A stretch of 64,000 nucleotides of DNA from contig AP014719.1 of the NCBI GenBank assembly GCA_001549895.1, positions 2,976,001-3,040,000 on the forward strand, given 5' to 3'. Of this stretch, positions 1 to 9,962 are shown piece after piece (position 1 is the stretch's first letter; each line of letters starts with the position of its first letter). Source of the DNA: Arthrobacter sp. Hiyo8 (GTDB lineage Bacteria > Actinomycetota > Actinomycetes > Actinomycetales > Micrococcaceae). The notes under the pieces were generated by a model. That model did not search any database. It saw only the letters and a program-made list of their open reading frames with translations, and was not told the DNA's origin. Position numbers and translations under genes: made by a program.

Positions 1-299
1 AATTCCAGCGCTCCAGCAAGGGTACGGTGAGCGCCTTGCTGCGTTGGCGGGGGGGATCCGCAAGCCGCTCGCGATCAGTTTCCGCACAAGAATGCGCGCC
101 TCCACGGGGATGGCGCCTGCGGACAGGAGGTCCTGGTAGCGGCGTTCCGGGACGTCGTAGTGGTCGCCGTCGAAGGCGCGCCCGGGAATCCCGCGGCTTC
201 GGCGAAGGCATGCAACTCCTCGAGCGAGGTGTCCGAGACGAGGTGCGAAAACACGGTCCCGTGCGCGGGCCACAGCGGCGGATCAACGTAGACGGCCAT
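1..299 (-). CDS. DUF4031 family protein, 3' part cut by the window edge
   Basis: Reading leftward from the ATG at 299 the protein begins MAVYVDPPLWPAHGTVFSHL and continues through DGDHYDVPERRYQDLL, the pattern of small DUF4031 proteins. Function is unknown. The gene runs off the left edge. Two shifts are needed to keep the family sequence: near 181 (to enter DGDHYDV) and in the G run near 50 (to enter RSKALTVPLLERW). It starts 17 bp after the stop of the SRPBCC gene, so the two are probably cotranscribed. Confidence 0.75.
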
Positions 300-316
300 G
301 GCCCGCGCCAGAGAAC

Positions 317-790
317 TTAGGAGTTTTTCCGGGTGGCTACCGCAGAGAGAGCGGTTAAACCCTTTTCGAAGTCGCCGCCCACCATCTTCTCCATGTTCAT
401 GAACAAAGCGAAGATTTTGCCGAGGCCTTTGTTCTCGCCGGTCATGGTCCAGGTGACGCGGGTGCCGTCCCCTTCGGGCACGAAGGTGAACCCTGTGGGA
501 TTGACTGCCTTCATCGGCTTGGTGAACTCGAGGCGGATGTCGATCTTGCCGGGCTCCTCCGAGCCGACGATTTCCATGGTTCCGGTGCCGGCCTTGTTGT
601 TGCCGCTCCAGGCATACTTTGCTCCGACGCCGGATTCGTTGCCGGAATAGCTCCGGTTCAGCTTGGGGTCCACGGCTTCCCACGGAGACCACTTGGTCCA
701 CTCGTGGAAGTTGTTGACGAAGGGGAAGACGTCGGCGGGTGCGGCGGGGATCAGCGCATTGCGAGTCACTGTGAAGGGTGCCATGTGCAT
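317..790 (-). CDS. SRPBCC (polyketide cyclase/START-like) family protein
   Basis: An intact protein of about 157 aa beginning MHMAPFTVTRNALIPAAPAD. The N-terminal phrase PADVFPFVNNFHEWTKWSPWE is the usual opening of a START-like ligand-binding fold, and the later segment GDGTRVTWTMTGEN is also typical. No catalytic residues or ligand can be inferred. I chose the ATG at 790; the ATG two codons later is equally possible. It is followed at 17 bp by the DUF4031 gene and preceded, after about 100 bp, by a YCII gene on the same strand. Confidence 0.8.
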   Translation of the reverse strand: MHMAPFTVTRNALIPAAPADVFPFVNNFHEWTKWSPWEAVDPKLNRSYSGNESGVGAKYAWSGNNKAGTGTMEIVGSEEPGKIDIRLEFTKPMKAVNPTGFTFVPEGDGTRVTWTMTGENKGLGKIFALFMNMEKMVGGDFEKGLTALSAVATRKNS

Positions 791-890
791 ATCGTACGGC
801 GCTTTGCCGGGATCGTGGGCGCGGGCCGAGTGCTGCGTTCCGGCACGCAGCGCGCGGCCCGGACCCACGATTTCGACGGCGGGTGCTGCC

Positions 891-1229
891 TTACATGCCC
901 GGAACGTCGAGCGCTTCGTAGACGGTGATCGAGGCTTCGGGGGCCATGAGGAAATGCGGGTGGCCTTCGAGGAGCTTCAGCGCTCCGTCCATGTCTTCGG
1001 CTTGGAGGACGCTGTAACCGCCCACGCCGGTCTCTGCATCGGATACTCCAGAGTTCCCAACCACTTTGCCGCCACCGAGGGGTGTGCCAAGATCGGCAAG
1101 CCCAGCGCCAGCCTTCGCGGCCCAGTCCATCCACAGCTTCATGCCTTCGGCTGCTGCCTCAGGGGAGCTGTCAGCCATCATCGATTCCGCCGATTGTGGT
1201 GCATTGTAGAGAACTACGAACTTCTTCAT
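891..1229 (-). CDS. YCII-related domain protein
   Basis: An intact 112-aa protein starting MKKFVVLYNAP. It carries the compact ferredoxin-like YCII fold signatures, including MKLWMDWAAKAGAGLADLG and ending VYEALDVPGM. Members of this family accompany sigma factors or act as small dehalogenase-like or unknown proteins. Here no sigma factor gene is adjacent, so the role stays open. The start sits in a spacer of about 225 bp shared with divergent clpB. Confidence 0.8.
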   Translation of the reverse strand: MKKFVVLYNAPQSAESMMADSSPEAAAEGMKLWMDWAAKAGAGLADLGTPLGGGKVVGNSGVSDAETGVGGYSVLQAEDMDGALKLLEGHPHFLMAPEASITVYEALDVPGM

Positions 1230-1392
1230 TGCGTGTCCTTTTTCTCATGCGCGCCCGGGGGTGTTCCACCCGGTCACACCTGATCCTAGGGCCAGGGAAC
1301 GCAAACAGCGAGGGACTTTTCACCGTAAGCGGGGAAGGCTATGGACAGCAGTTTCGCCGTCGGCAAACATGGAGCAGGAGGGACGCTTCGCC

Positions 1393-1419
1393 AAAGTTGA
1401 GCATAGTAGACTCAACTTT
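1393..1419. promoter_or_regulatory. HAIR-type HspR operator upstream of clpB
   Basis: Perfect inverted repeat: AAAGTTGAG at 1393-1401 and CTCAACTTT at 1411-1419, separated by 9 bases. The core TTGAG-N9-CTCAA equals the spacing of the actinobacterial HspR-associated inverted repeat (CTTGAGT-N7-ACTCAAG). It lies 35 bases before the clpB ATG. HspR control of clpB and the dnaK operon is established in other actinobacteria, so heat-shock derepression of this clpB is the likely meaning. Confidence 0.85.
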
Positions 1420-1454
1420 GAGAAATAGTCATCTTTCCCGAGAGGAGCTCTTCC

Positions 1455-4123
1455 ATGGACGTCAAATTCACCACCAAGAGCCAGGAGGCTCTTTCCGCGG
1501 CGGCCATGAACGCCTCCACCGCCGGAAATCCGCAGCTGGAGCCAGCCCACTTGCTCAAAGCCCTCATGGATCAACGCGAGGGCGTCGCGGTGGCGCTTTT
1601 GCGCGCCACCGGAGCGGACCCGGATGCCGTGAGCGTCCAGGCGAGTTCGGCCATCAAGGCCCTGCCGTCGTCGTCGGGCAGTTCAGTGCAGCAAGCGCAG
1701 CTTTCCCGCCCTTCGATGCAGGCCATCCAGGCCGCCCAGAACGAGGCCGAGAAACTCGGCGATTCCTTCGTGTCCACTGAGCACCTCCTCTTGGGGCTCT
1801 CTGCCGGTAGCGACGCCGTGGGGAAGCTATTGCGCGACGCCGGCGCCTCCCACGAAGCGCTCCTCGCCGCCTTGCCGGGTGTCCGCGGTGACCGGAAAGT
1901 TACCTCGCAAGACCCGGAAAACACCTTCCAGGCGCTTGAGAAATACGGCACGGACCTCACCGCCGTCGCGCGCTCCGGCAAGCTGGATCCCGTGATCGGG
2001 CGGGACAGCGAAATTCGCCGAGTGGTCCAGGTCCTGAGCCGCCGCACCAAGAACAACCCCGTGCTGATCGGCGAACCCGGCGTCGGCAAGACCGCCGTCG
2101 TCGAAGGCCTCGCCCAGCGCATGGTGGCAGGTGACGTCCCGGAAAGCCTGCGGGGCAAGACCCTCATCGCGCTGGACCTCGCATCCATGGTGGCCGGCGC
2201 GAAGTACCGCGGCGAATTCGAGGAACGGCTCAAGGCCGTGCTGGAGGAGATCAAGAACTCCAACGGGCAGATCGTTACGTTCATCGACGAAATCCACACT
2301 GTGGTGGGCGCCGGTGCCACCGGTGAAAGCGCCATGGACGCAGGGAACATGCTCAAGCCCATGCTGGCCCGCGGCGAGCTGCGGCTCATCGGCGCAACCA
2401 CCCTGGACGAGTACCGCGAGAACGTCGAGAAGGACCCTGCCCTGGAACGCCGCTTCCAGCAGGTCTACGTGGGCGAGCCAAGCGTGGAGGACACCATCGG
2501 CATCCTCCGCGGCCTCAAGGAACGCTACGAGGCCCACCACAAGGTAGCCATCGCGGACTCCGCCCTGGTAGCCGCCGCCACGCTCTCCAACCGCTACATC
2601 TCGGGCCGTCAATTGCCGGACAAGGCCATCGACCTCGTGGATGAGGCGGCGTCCCGGCTACGCATGGAAATCGACTCGGCTCCCGAGGAAATCGACCAGC
2701 TCCGCCGTGCCGTGGACCGTCTCACCATGGAGGAATTGGCACTTGAGCGCGAGACGGATGCGGCCTCCATCGAACGCCTCGCCGCGCTCCGCGCGGACAA
2801 AGCGGACAAGAAGGAAGCCTTGGGTGCGCTGAACGCCCGCTGGGAAGCCGAGAAGGCCGGGCTCAACCGCGTGGGCGACCTCAAGGCAAAGATCGACGAA
2901 TTGCGGTCCGCCGCCGAAAAGTACCAGCGCGAGGGCGACCTTGAAGCTGCCTCGCGCATTCTCTACGGCGAACTGCCCGCGTTGGAGCGCGAGCTCAGCG
3001 CAGCAGCCGAGGAAGAATCCGCCCGGGAAGCGCGCGGTGAAGCGAAGCCCGCCCTGATGGTCGCGGACGAAGTCACGGCGGACGATATCGCGGAGGTTAT
3101 TTCGGCCTGGACGGGCATCCCCGCCGGCCGCATGCTCCAGGGGGAATCCCAGAAGCTGCTGCACATGGAAGAGGAGATCGGAAAGCGGCTGATCGGCCAG
3201 TCCAAGGCCGTGGCCGCCGTCTCCGACGCCGTCCGCCGCGCCCGCGCGGGCATCAGCGACCCCAACCGCCCCACGGGTTCGTTCCTGTTCCTGGCCCCAC
3301 CGGCGTCGGTAAGACCGAGCTCGCCAAGGCACTCGCCGACTTCCTGTTCGACGACGAACGCGCCATGGTGCGGATCGACATGTCCGAATACGGCGAGAAG
3401 CACTCCGTGGCCCGGCTGGTCGGTGCCCCTCCCGGATACGTGGGCTACGAGGAAGGCGGCCAGCTCACCGAAGCGGTCCGCCGTCGCCCGTACTCCGTGA
3501 TCTTGCTCGACGAGGTGGAGAAGGCCCACCCGGAAGTGTTCGACATCCTCCTTCAAGTGCTCGACGACGGCCGCCTCACCGACGGGCAGGGCCGCACCGT
3601 GGACTTCCGGAACACCATCCTGGTGTTGACCTCCAACTCGGGTAGCCAGTTCCTTGTAGATCCAACGCTGGACTCCACGGCGAAGCGGAATGCGGTCATG
3701 GCCGTGGTCAACGCCTCCTTCAAGCCGGAATTCCTCAACCGGCTCGACGAGATTGTGCTGTTCGATCCGCTCAGCGTCGACGAGCTCGCCAGGATCGTCG
3801 AATTGCACGTGGACGAGCTGACCAAGCGGCTGCACGACCGCCGGCTCACCCTTGAGGTCAGCGACGGCGCCCGTGCCTGGCTCGCGATGTCCGGTTACGA
3901 TCCCGCCTACGGCGCCCGTCCGCTGCGAAGGCTGGTTCAACGCGAGATCGGTGACCGCCTGGCCAGGGAAATCCTTGCCGGACAGATCGCGGACGGCGAC
4001 ACGGTACTGGTGGACACCGCGGCCGACGTCGACGAACTCACCATCGAGGGTCTCGAGGCTTTGACGGGTCCCGACGGCGGTGCTCCGGCGGGTAGCGGCC
4101 TGACGGTGAGGCGGAAGGAATAG
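1455..4123 (+). CDS. clpB: ATP-dependent chaperone ClpB, one frameshift
   Basis: AAA+ disaggregase that works with DnaK to rescue aggregated proteins in the cytoplasm. The order is: Clp N-domain ([13 protein letters not shown] onward), first AAA module with Walker A GEPGVGKT and Walker B ending FIDEIHT, coiled-coil middle domain around 2700-3000, then the second AAA module. A single missing G near 3294 (ctggccccacc where ctgggccccacc would give the second Walker A, GPTGVGKT) changes frame, and the rest continues in the next frame to 4123. Restored length is about 889 codons, normal for ClpB. A GAGAGGAG ribosome site precedes the ATG and a HAIR operator lies just upstream. The stop abuts the stop of the convergent gene with no spacer. 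Confidence 0.95.
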
Positions 4124-4837
4124 CTACTTCTGCAGCACGGATTCCTTGAGCGTGTTTCCCGAGTTCACCACGATGAAGCAGTCCACGCGGCGGTCGCCGT
4201 TGTCCCAGCTCGTGGCACTCGGGTACACGTTCTGCTGCAGGAGCGCGTACTTCGTGGAGGCCTCGTTGAGCACCAGGTCACGGCAGATTTCGCGGCCTTT
4301 GTCACGCAAGGCAGTGGCGCCGGGGAAGGTGTCGTCAGCCTTGTACCGGAAGATGGCGCCCAGCTGGGCCGAATGGTCGGTGGTGCAGTCCACCACCTTG
4401 GACTTGATGGCGTTGGAGTCGAAATCGGCGAAGCAATCTCCCAGCTGGTAATTCTTTGCCTCCACATCCGCCGGGAGGGGACCGCGGCTGGTGGACGTGG
4501 CCGGCGCGGGACGGGTGCGGCCGCCGGCGGTTGGCCAAGGCCCCGACGAGGACCCAGATCACTACGCCGATCAGGATCAGCACGGCCAGCACGATGCCGC
4601 CAATGATGAGCCGATACCGCGTTATGGCGTCCAGGGCAGTCCGCAGGGACGAGCCTTTCTCGGAGGGAGCAGGGCCCTCGGCCCGGTTTCGCCAGGCATG
4701 CCTGCATCGGGGTACGTGCCCGAAGTCCCGGAATACCAGGTCCCGGAACCAGGGTCTACCGGCGACTCATTGTCGCCCGTACCGTTGTTGCCCTGGATCA
4801 TGTTGTCCTGGCCCATGTCTGAGTTCGCGCCTTTCAT
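4124..4837 (-). CDS. membrane protein with septum-formation domain, two frameshifts
   Basis: Three adjacent minus-strand frames form one protein. The N-terminus (MKGANSDMGQDNMIQGNN...) is polar, Gly/Asn/Pro-rich and cytoplasmic. A single membrane helix follows (IIGGIVLAVLILIGVVIWVL). The exported C-terminal domain contains NYQLGDCFADF, VVDCTTDHSAQLGAIF and RRVDCFIV, the cysteine pattern of the Septum_form family found beside actinobacterial membrane proteins. Shifts fall near 4660 and 4520. Precise function is not known; a cell-envelope role is inferred from topology. It is convergent with clpB, zero bases between stops. Confidence 0.7.
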
Positions 4838-5057
4838 GCCTGCCGCCCCATATTAGGGCGACTCTACCCAAGTTTTTCATGCCAATGAATGGAGATACTG
4901 CCAGGTGGAACTGTGACGGCGCTTTCGCGAAGCAAGTGGCAAGCAGTTGCTCCAGAAAGCATGTAATCTAGACATACGACAAATTGACCAAACATTCCGG
5001 GGCCTCACCGATCGCCAAGGTGACCACCTCCGGTCCAAGTACAAAAGGGGTCACGCC

Positions 5058-5291
5058 ATGGGGCGCGGCCGTCAAAAGGCAAAAGCTACCAAGCAGGCTC
5101 GGGACATCAAGTACTACTCCCCGAACACTGACTATTCGGCCCTTCAGCGCGAGCTGACTGGGCCATCAAGTCGTGCGACGAGCCGATTCGCGGATGATCC
5201 GCCGGAGCCGGACTACTCGGCTTACGAGGACAAGTACGCACAGGACTTGGAAGACGATGACGACGAGGTAGACACCCGCCGTATCGGATAG
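5058..5291 (+). CDS. DUF3073 family protein
   Basis: A 77-aa highly charged protein, MGRGRQKAKATKQARDIKYY at the N-terminus and an acidic C-terminus (DLEDDDDEVDTRRIG). The basic N-terminus/acidic tail is the DUF3073 pattern, a small protein conserved in actinobacteria. Function is unknown. The ATG at 5058 is chosen because the family begins exactly there, after an AAAAGGGG ribosome site. It is monocistronic and followed by a strong terminator. Confidence 0.85.
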   Translation: MGRGRQKAKATKQARDIKYYSPNTDYSALQRELTGPSSRATSRFADDPPEPDYSAYEDKYAQDLEDDDDEVDTRRIG

Positions 5292-5387
5292 CTGTAGCAA
5301 CAATCAGGTGCCTTTCGGCATCGAGTTGCGTACCGCCGTCGTACACGAGGTCGTTTGGCATCCCCGGATGCCTCCCAAAACGATAGA

Positions 5388-5431
5388 GCCCGTAGGGCGC
5401 GCCATGATTGGCGTGCGCTACGGGCCTTTTT
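5388..5431. terminator. rho-independent terminator, probably bidirectional
   Basis: Stem GCCCGTAGGGCGCGCC / GGCGTGCGCTACGGGC with one G-T pair and a 6-base loop (ATGATT), followed on the plus strand by CTTTTT. It ends DUF3073 transcription and also lies just beyond the stop of the minus-strand GntR gene at 5448. Confidence 0.85.
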
Positions 5432-5447
5432 CGTGCCCTTTGGCCGG

Positions 5448-6082
5448 TCAGTCCTTCTCGTGGCACAGATCCAGCAGGGGGATCAGTGTTTCGAGGTCGT
5501 TGGCGCGCGCTGCGGCCAGGATCTTCCGGTGGGCGTCCGCCACGCGCTCAAGCTTGGCGTCGTCCAAGGGTACGAGCGGCTGATGAGCCGTTGAACAGGG
5601 TTGTCCCAGACGGATTCGAGGGTTTTCAGCAAGAATCCGTTGGGCGCAGGCGCCGCCAAGCCCAAATGGAACGCCCGCGTGGCGGTGAACAGTTCCTCCG
5701 GGTCGGCGCTTGCCGCACCCTCGGCGATAAGCAGCTCCAGCCTCGCAAGCTGAAGGTTGGTGTATTTTGCCCCACACTGCCTGATGGCCATGATCTCGAG
5801 GGCCTTGCGTACTTCGTAGACTTCCTCGACGGCTGATCGGGTCAGCGTCGTCGCGAAATACCCCGAGCCCGGGACCAAAGTGGCGAGTCCTTCGTGGACC
5901 AAGCGGTTCAGGGCGTCGCGGACCGGCGTCCGGGACACGCCGTATTCTTCGGCCAGCTGTTCCTGGACCAGGGGAGCGCCAGGCTCGACCACTCCGTTGA
6001 CGATCTCATTGCTGATCCTGTCGTAGACGTGCTCGCTCAGCGGCCTCATCCCCTTGGCAGCTTGCGTGGCCATTCGCCTCAT
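5448..6082 (-). CDS. GntR-family regulator (FadR/FCD type), one frameshift
   Basis: N-terminal winged helix-turn-helix (LSEHVYDRISNEIVNG, EQLAEEYGVSRTPVRDALNRL) followed by an all-helical FCD ligand domain (EEVYEVRKALEIMAIRQ). The frame changes near 5570, where one C is missing from TACCC(C)TTGG; the tail then reads PLDDAKLERVADAHRKI. It is divergent from the deacylase/ABC operon, and a perfect 24-bp palindrome lies between them, so it most likely autoregulates and controls that operon. The start could be 6082 or the next ATG at 6073. The ligand is unknown but is likely the substrate of the neighbouring importer or deacylase. Confidence 0.85.
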
Positions 6083-6131
6083 CCCCTTTTTCGTATCAAA
6101 ACTCGTTCAATCCTACGTGCTTTACATCACA

Positions 6132-6155
6132 GGATTCACTGTATACAGTGAATCC
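6132..6155. promoter_or_regulatory. 24-bp perfect palindrome, probable GntR operator
   Basis: Left arm GGATTCACTGTA and right arm its exact reverse complement, with no spacer, in the divergent region between the GntR gene and the deacylase operon. The central TGTATACA type core is typical of FadR-like GntR sites. It lies 30 bases upstream of the deacylase ATG and 50 bases upstream of the regulator start, so binding would block both promoters. A 12-base exact half match occurs upstream of uraD at 23299. Confidence 0.85.
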
Positions 6156-6185
6156 AATTCTACCAACCCTGAAGAAAGTTGCCCT

Positions 6186-7220
6186 ATGAGCCTGCGCATT
6201 CCACGCATACCCGGCATCGATTTTGCCGCCGTCGGCAAGCAGCTGGGTTACCTGGAGATCGAACATTCGGACAATGAGAATGACGCCGCTGTCATCCCTT
6301 CGCCGATCGCGGTCCTGAGTGGTGGGGACGGCCCCACGGTCCTCCTGATCGCCGGTACGCATGGCGACGAATATGAAGGACAGATCCTTCTCCAGGAACT
6401 CATCCGCACCTTGAACCCTGATGAGGTGACCGGGAGATTGATCATCCTGCCCGCCCTCAACATCCCTGCTGTCCGCGAAGGAAGACGTGTTTCCAGCGTG
6501 GACCGGGTCAATCTGAACCGTGCCCTCCCGGGCCGCGCCGACGGCGGACCGGCACTGCAGATCGCCTCGATCGTGGCCCAGGAACTCATCCCCATGGCCG
6601 ACTTTGTGATGGACATCCATTCCGGGGGGATCGCCTCGGAGTATGTGCCGTCCGCGTTCGTCTACCAAGGACCGACGCCGGAGCTATGGGCTGCGAAGGT
6701 GGCGGCGGTCGCCGCATTCAATGCCCCTTATTCCGTCGTGGTGAAGCCCATGCTTAAGGCGGGCTCCATCAGCGGCGCGGCCGATCGGGCCGGCGTGCCG
6801 ATGATCTCGACCGAACTCGGTGGGAGGGGAACCGTATCCCTGCCGATCCTCGCAAGGGCCCGGAAGGGACTTCGTTCGCTGCTTGGGCACTGGGGCGTGC
6901 TCAAGGACGCCGGCCTCTCAGGGATCGGAGAGCCGATCCAGTGGGTCGAACTCACGGCCCAGTCCGCAGTCCATTCCACCATGGCAGGCATCCTCGAGCC
7001 GGTGGTCGGACTTGGCCAGAAAGTCGCGGCCGGAGAGCTCGTGGCCCGCGTTCACTCAGTGGAAGAACTCGAGCGTCCTCCAAAAGACTTCTTTTCACCG
7101 ATGGACGGGGTGGTCGCAATCATTCGGCATCCCGCCCTCGTCAATATCGGCACCACCGTGGTCAACATCGCCGTTGACCATGGAACAAGCTATGCGAAAG
7201 GCAATCATGAACCGTCCTAG
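6186..7220 (+). CDS. succinylglutamate desuccinylase/aspartoacylase family deacylase
   Basis: Intact M14-type zinc amidohydrolase of about 344 aa. The zinc ligands are visible as GTHGDEYEG (His59 and Glu62) and the later MDIHSGG. The C-terminal segment with HPALVNIGTTVVNIA forms the usual barrel-sandwich cap. Relatives remove acyl groups from N-acyl amino acids, for instance N-acetyl-diaminobutyrate in ectoine breakdown (DoeB). No other ectoine genes are nearby, so the substrate is left open. The ATG at 6186 follows the operator; the stop overlaps the ABC binding-protein start by 14 bases, showing coupling. Confidence 0.85.
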   Translation: MSLRIPRIPGIDFAAVGKQLGYLEIEHSDNENDAAVIPSPIAVLSGGDGPTVLLIAGTHGDEYEGQILLQELIRTLNPDEVTGRLIILPALNIPAVREGRRVSSVDRVNLNRALPGRADGGPALQIASIVAQELIPMADFVMDIHSGGIASEYVPSAFVYQGPTPELWAAKVAAVAAFNAPYSVVVKPMLKAGSISGAADRAGVPMISTELGGRGTVSLPILARARKGLRSLLGHWGVLKDAGLSGIGEPIQWVELTAQSAVHSTMAGILEPVVGLGQKVAAGELVARVHSVEELERPPKDFFSPMDGVVAIIRHPALVNIGTTVVNIAVDHGTSYAKGNHEPS

Positions 7221-8151
7221 ATACATCTCCACAGCCGCCCTGCTGCTGGCCGCCGCCGTCGGGCTCAGCGGCTGCACCACTGCGTCACTCGACGCCGGCA
7301 AGGAAGCCGCCGCCAGTTCGATTCCCGGCAAGGACGCTGCGATTCCGGCGGCGCCCTTCAACAAGTCCGCCGCGAATCTCTTGCCCCCGGACGTCAAGGC
7401 CAAGGGGACATTGGTGGTCGGCACCGACCCCACCTTCGCGCCTTATGAGTTCTACGCGGCTGACAGCAAGACGGTTGTCGGCTGGGACGCGGACTTTGCG
7501 AAAGCAGTCGGCGAGACGCTGGGGCTCGAAGTCAAGATGGTTCCCGCGACCTTCGACACCATCCTCCCGGGCGTGAGCTCCAACAAGTACGACGTCGGCA
7601 TCTCGGGTTTCAATGTCACGGCCGAGCGTAAGATGAATGCCGATTTCGCCTCCTACCAAAGCAGCGGCTCCGGCCTTGCCGTCAAGGCCGGCAACCCCAA
7701 GAAGCTGGCCCTCGACGCGATGAAGCTGTGCGGCACGAAGGTGGGTGGCGAAAAGGGGACCACGCAAGGGATCGAGACCCTTCCGGCGTTTTCGAAGCAG
7801 TGCGTCGTCGCCGGCAAAGCGCCGATCGACATCCAGTTGTTTCCCTCCCAGAACGAAGCCAACCTGGCACTCATCTCCGGCCGCGTGGACAGCGTCCTCT
7901 CAGGCCTTGTTGGCATGGGTTACGCAAGCAAGCTTTCCGGCGGTGCCTTCGAGCTCGCCGGCAACCAGGACTTCGAACCGACGCCGGTAGGTATCGCCAT
8001 GCCCAAAGGCTCGCCCCTGACCAAGGCGATGGTCGCGGCGGTCAGGGCGCTGATCGCTGGCGACACGTACAAGGCGATCAATGCGAAGTACGGAATCCCG
8101 GACTCGGTGACCATCAGCGCTGATGCCGTGGACGCGAGTGGTGCGAAATGA
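7207..8151 (+). CDS. amino-acid-type ABC transporter substrate-binding lipoprotein
   Basis: Starts MNRPRYISTA, then a hydrophobic signal with lipobox LSGC (Cys23). The mature part has the periplasmic-binding-protein family 3 landmarks TLVVGTDPTFAPYEF, VGWDADFAKAVGETLG and YDVGISGFNVTAERK. It is intact, about 314 aa. The first gene of a binding protein-permease-ATPase set, cotranscribed with the upstream deacylase; a start five codons upstream (ATG 7192) is possible. It likely captures a small polar amino acid derivative that the deacylase then processes. Confidence 0.9.
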   Translation: MNRPRYISTAALLLAAAVGLSGCTTASLDAGKEAAASSIPGKDAAIPAAPFNKSAANLLPPDVKAKGTLVVGTDPTFAPYEFYAADSKTVVGWDADFAKAVGETLGLEVKMVPATFDTILPGVSSNKYDVGISGFNVTAERKMNADFASYQSSGSGLAVKAGNPKKLALDAMKLCGTKVGGEKGTTQGIETLPAFSKQCVVAGKAPIDIQLFPSQNEANLALISGRVDSVLSGLVGMGYASKLSGGAFELAGNQDFEPTPVGIAMPKGSPLTKAMVAAVRALIAGDTYKAINAKYGIPDSVTISADAVDASGAK

Positions 8152-9103
8152 GCACCGTGATCACCGTCCCCAAGATGGGAACAACGGACCGCGGACAGTT
8201 CACCGTGGTCTCGGCCAGGCACCCCTGGCGATGGGTGGCTGGCACTGCGGTAGGCGCCGTCGTGATCCTGTTGCTTGTTTCCGCGGTGAGCAATCCCCGT
8301 TTCGGCTGGGACAAGGTGGCCCTGTATTTCCGTGACGTTGCCATAGTCAACGGGATCGGCATCACCCTGTTCCTGACGGTTGTCTGCATGGCTGTCGGGG
8401 TGGGGCTTGGCGTAGTGCTTGCGGTCATGCAGCTTTCGGCAAACCCCGTGGTCAAGGCCTCGGCAAGCGCCTATGTGACGATCTTCCGAGGCACCCCCGT
8501 CCTGGTCCAGCTGTTGTTCTGGTTCAACTTGTCGGCGCTGTATCCGGAGATCACCTTTGGTATCCCGGCGTCAGCCTCGACGCCAACCAGATCATCACAC
8601 CCCTCGCCGCGGCGATCCTTGGCCTGGGCCTCAACGAGGCTGCCTACATGTCGGAGATCGTCCGGGCAGGAATCCAGTCCATCGATCAAGGTCAAGGCGA
8701 AGCTGCGGGTGCCCTCGGCATGTCCCGCATCCAGACCCTCATCAGGGTGATCCTGCCGCAGGCCATGCGCGTCATCATCCCGCCTACGGGCAATGAGTTC
8801 ATCGGCATGCTCAAGATGACCTCGCTGGTCAGTGTCCTGGCGGTCCCCGAGCTCCTGTACTCCGCCCAGATCATCTACTCGAAGAACCTGCAGGTTGTCC
8901 CGCTGCTCCTGGTCGCCAGTATCTGGTACATCATCGTCACCACGGTGTTCACGGTGGGCCAAGGCTACCTGGAACGGCACTTCGCCCGGGGAACGTCCCG
9001 TTCCGTCCCGCCGACCACCGCCGAGCGGTTGCGGAAATTCTTCAGGGTACATTCCGCGCAAGGCTCACGAAAACAAGGCTCAGGAAAGGAAGGCCAGTCA
9101 TGA
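8148..9103 (+). CDS. amino-acid ABC transporter permease (HisM/GlnP type), one frameshift
   Basis: Multi-pass membrane permease. The first part ends with VTIFRGTPVLVQLLFWFN; the second carries the EAA loop (EAAYMSEIVRAGIQSIDQGQ, then EAAGALGMSRIQTLIRVILPQA), which docks the ATPase. One G is missing near 8567 (cccggcgtc for cccgggcgtc, restoring GIPGVSLDA). An ATGA overlap joins it to the binding protein, and another ATGA joins it to the ATPase. The N-terminus has about 40 extra residues before the first helix. Confidence 0.9.
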
Positions 9104-9898
9104 CTATCGAGACGAAGGAAAGCCGCAAGGCGCCGGAGGCGCTTCCGCTGGTACGCGCGGAAGGCGTGCGCAAGAGTTTCGGCGACAATGAGGTCCTCAA
9201 GGGAATCGATCTCCACGTCCAGAGCGGCGAAGTGGTCTGCCTCATCGGCGCCTCCGGCTCCGGGAAAAGCACCTTCCTGCGGTGCGTGAACCACCTGGAG
9301 AAGATCGACGGTGGCCTGCTGTGGGTGGGGACAGGGCCGTGGGCTACCGGATCAAGGGGACAAGCTCCATGAACAGTCCCACAACGAAATCTGCGCCGAC
9401 CGCACGGATATCGGGATGGTCTTCCAGCACTTCAACCTCTTCCCGCACATGACCGTGCTGGAGAACCTGATGGAAGCCCCGATCAGGGTGCTCAAGCACC
9501 GCAAGGCGGATGTCCGCCGTCGGGCGTTGGATTTGCTGGAGAAGGTGGGCCTGTCGGAGAAGGCGGGGGCCTATCCACGGCACCTCTCGGGCGGGCAGCA
9601 GCAGCGGGTGGCGATCGCCCGGGCCCTGTGCATGCAGCCGAAGCTGATGCTGTTTGACGAGCCGACGTCGGCGCTGGATCCGGAGTTGGTGGGCGAGGTC
9701 CTCAGGGTGATGAAGGACCTGGCCCGGACGGGAATGACCATGCTTGTTGTGGCGCACGAGATGGGCTTCGCCCGCGACGTGGCTGATCGGGTGGTGTTCA
9801 TGCACGGCGGCCGGATCATTGAGGAAGGTCCCGCCGAAGAGGTCATCGGCAACCCGCAGCATGAGCGGACCAGGGCGTTCTTGTCTGCGGTCCTGTAG
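9100..9898 (+). CDS. amino-acid ABC transporter ATPase (GlnQ type), frameshifted
   Basis: Walker [11 protein letters not shown]-loop [13 protein letters not shown], signature LSGGQQQR, Walker [13 protein letters not shown] and switch VVAHEM are all present. The frame changes between about 9325 and 9350, where the homologous sequence would read GYRIKGDKLHEQ after restoring one G in AAGGGGACAAG; a second indel may be close by. It is the last gene of the deacylase-importer operon. Confidence 0.9.
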
Positions 9899-9924
9899 TT
9901 GTTGATAGTGCGCTCTCGGAAGTG

Positions 9925-9954
9925 GTTGACAGAATGCGTTAGTGACGGCTAACG
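9925..9954 (+). promoter_or_regulatory. promoter with overlapping inverted-repeat operator for the ArsR gene
   Basis: A consensus -35 TTGACA (9925-9930) is followed after 18 bases by TAACGT (9949-9954) as -10. The inverted repeat CGTTAG (9936-9941) and CTAACG (9948-9953) lies on the spacer and -10. Transcription would start within a few bases of the ATG at 9963, so the message may be leaderless. Autorepression by the ArsR protein encoded directly downstream is the simple reading. Confidence 0.7.
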
Positions 9955-9962
9955 TATTAATC

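Noticed and set aside
1571-2612. Long minus-strand ORFs opposite clpB
   Set aside because: Mirror ORFs of high-G+C coding; no family pattern, and clpB is certain.
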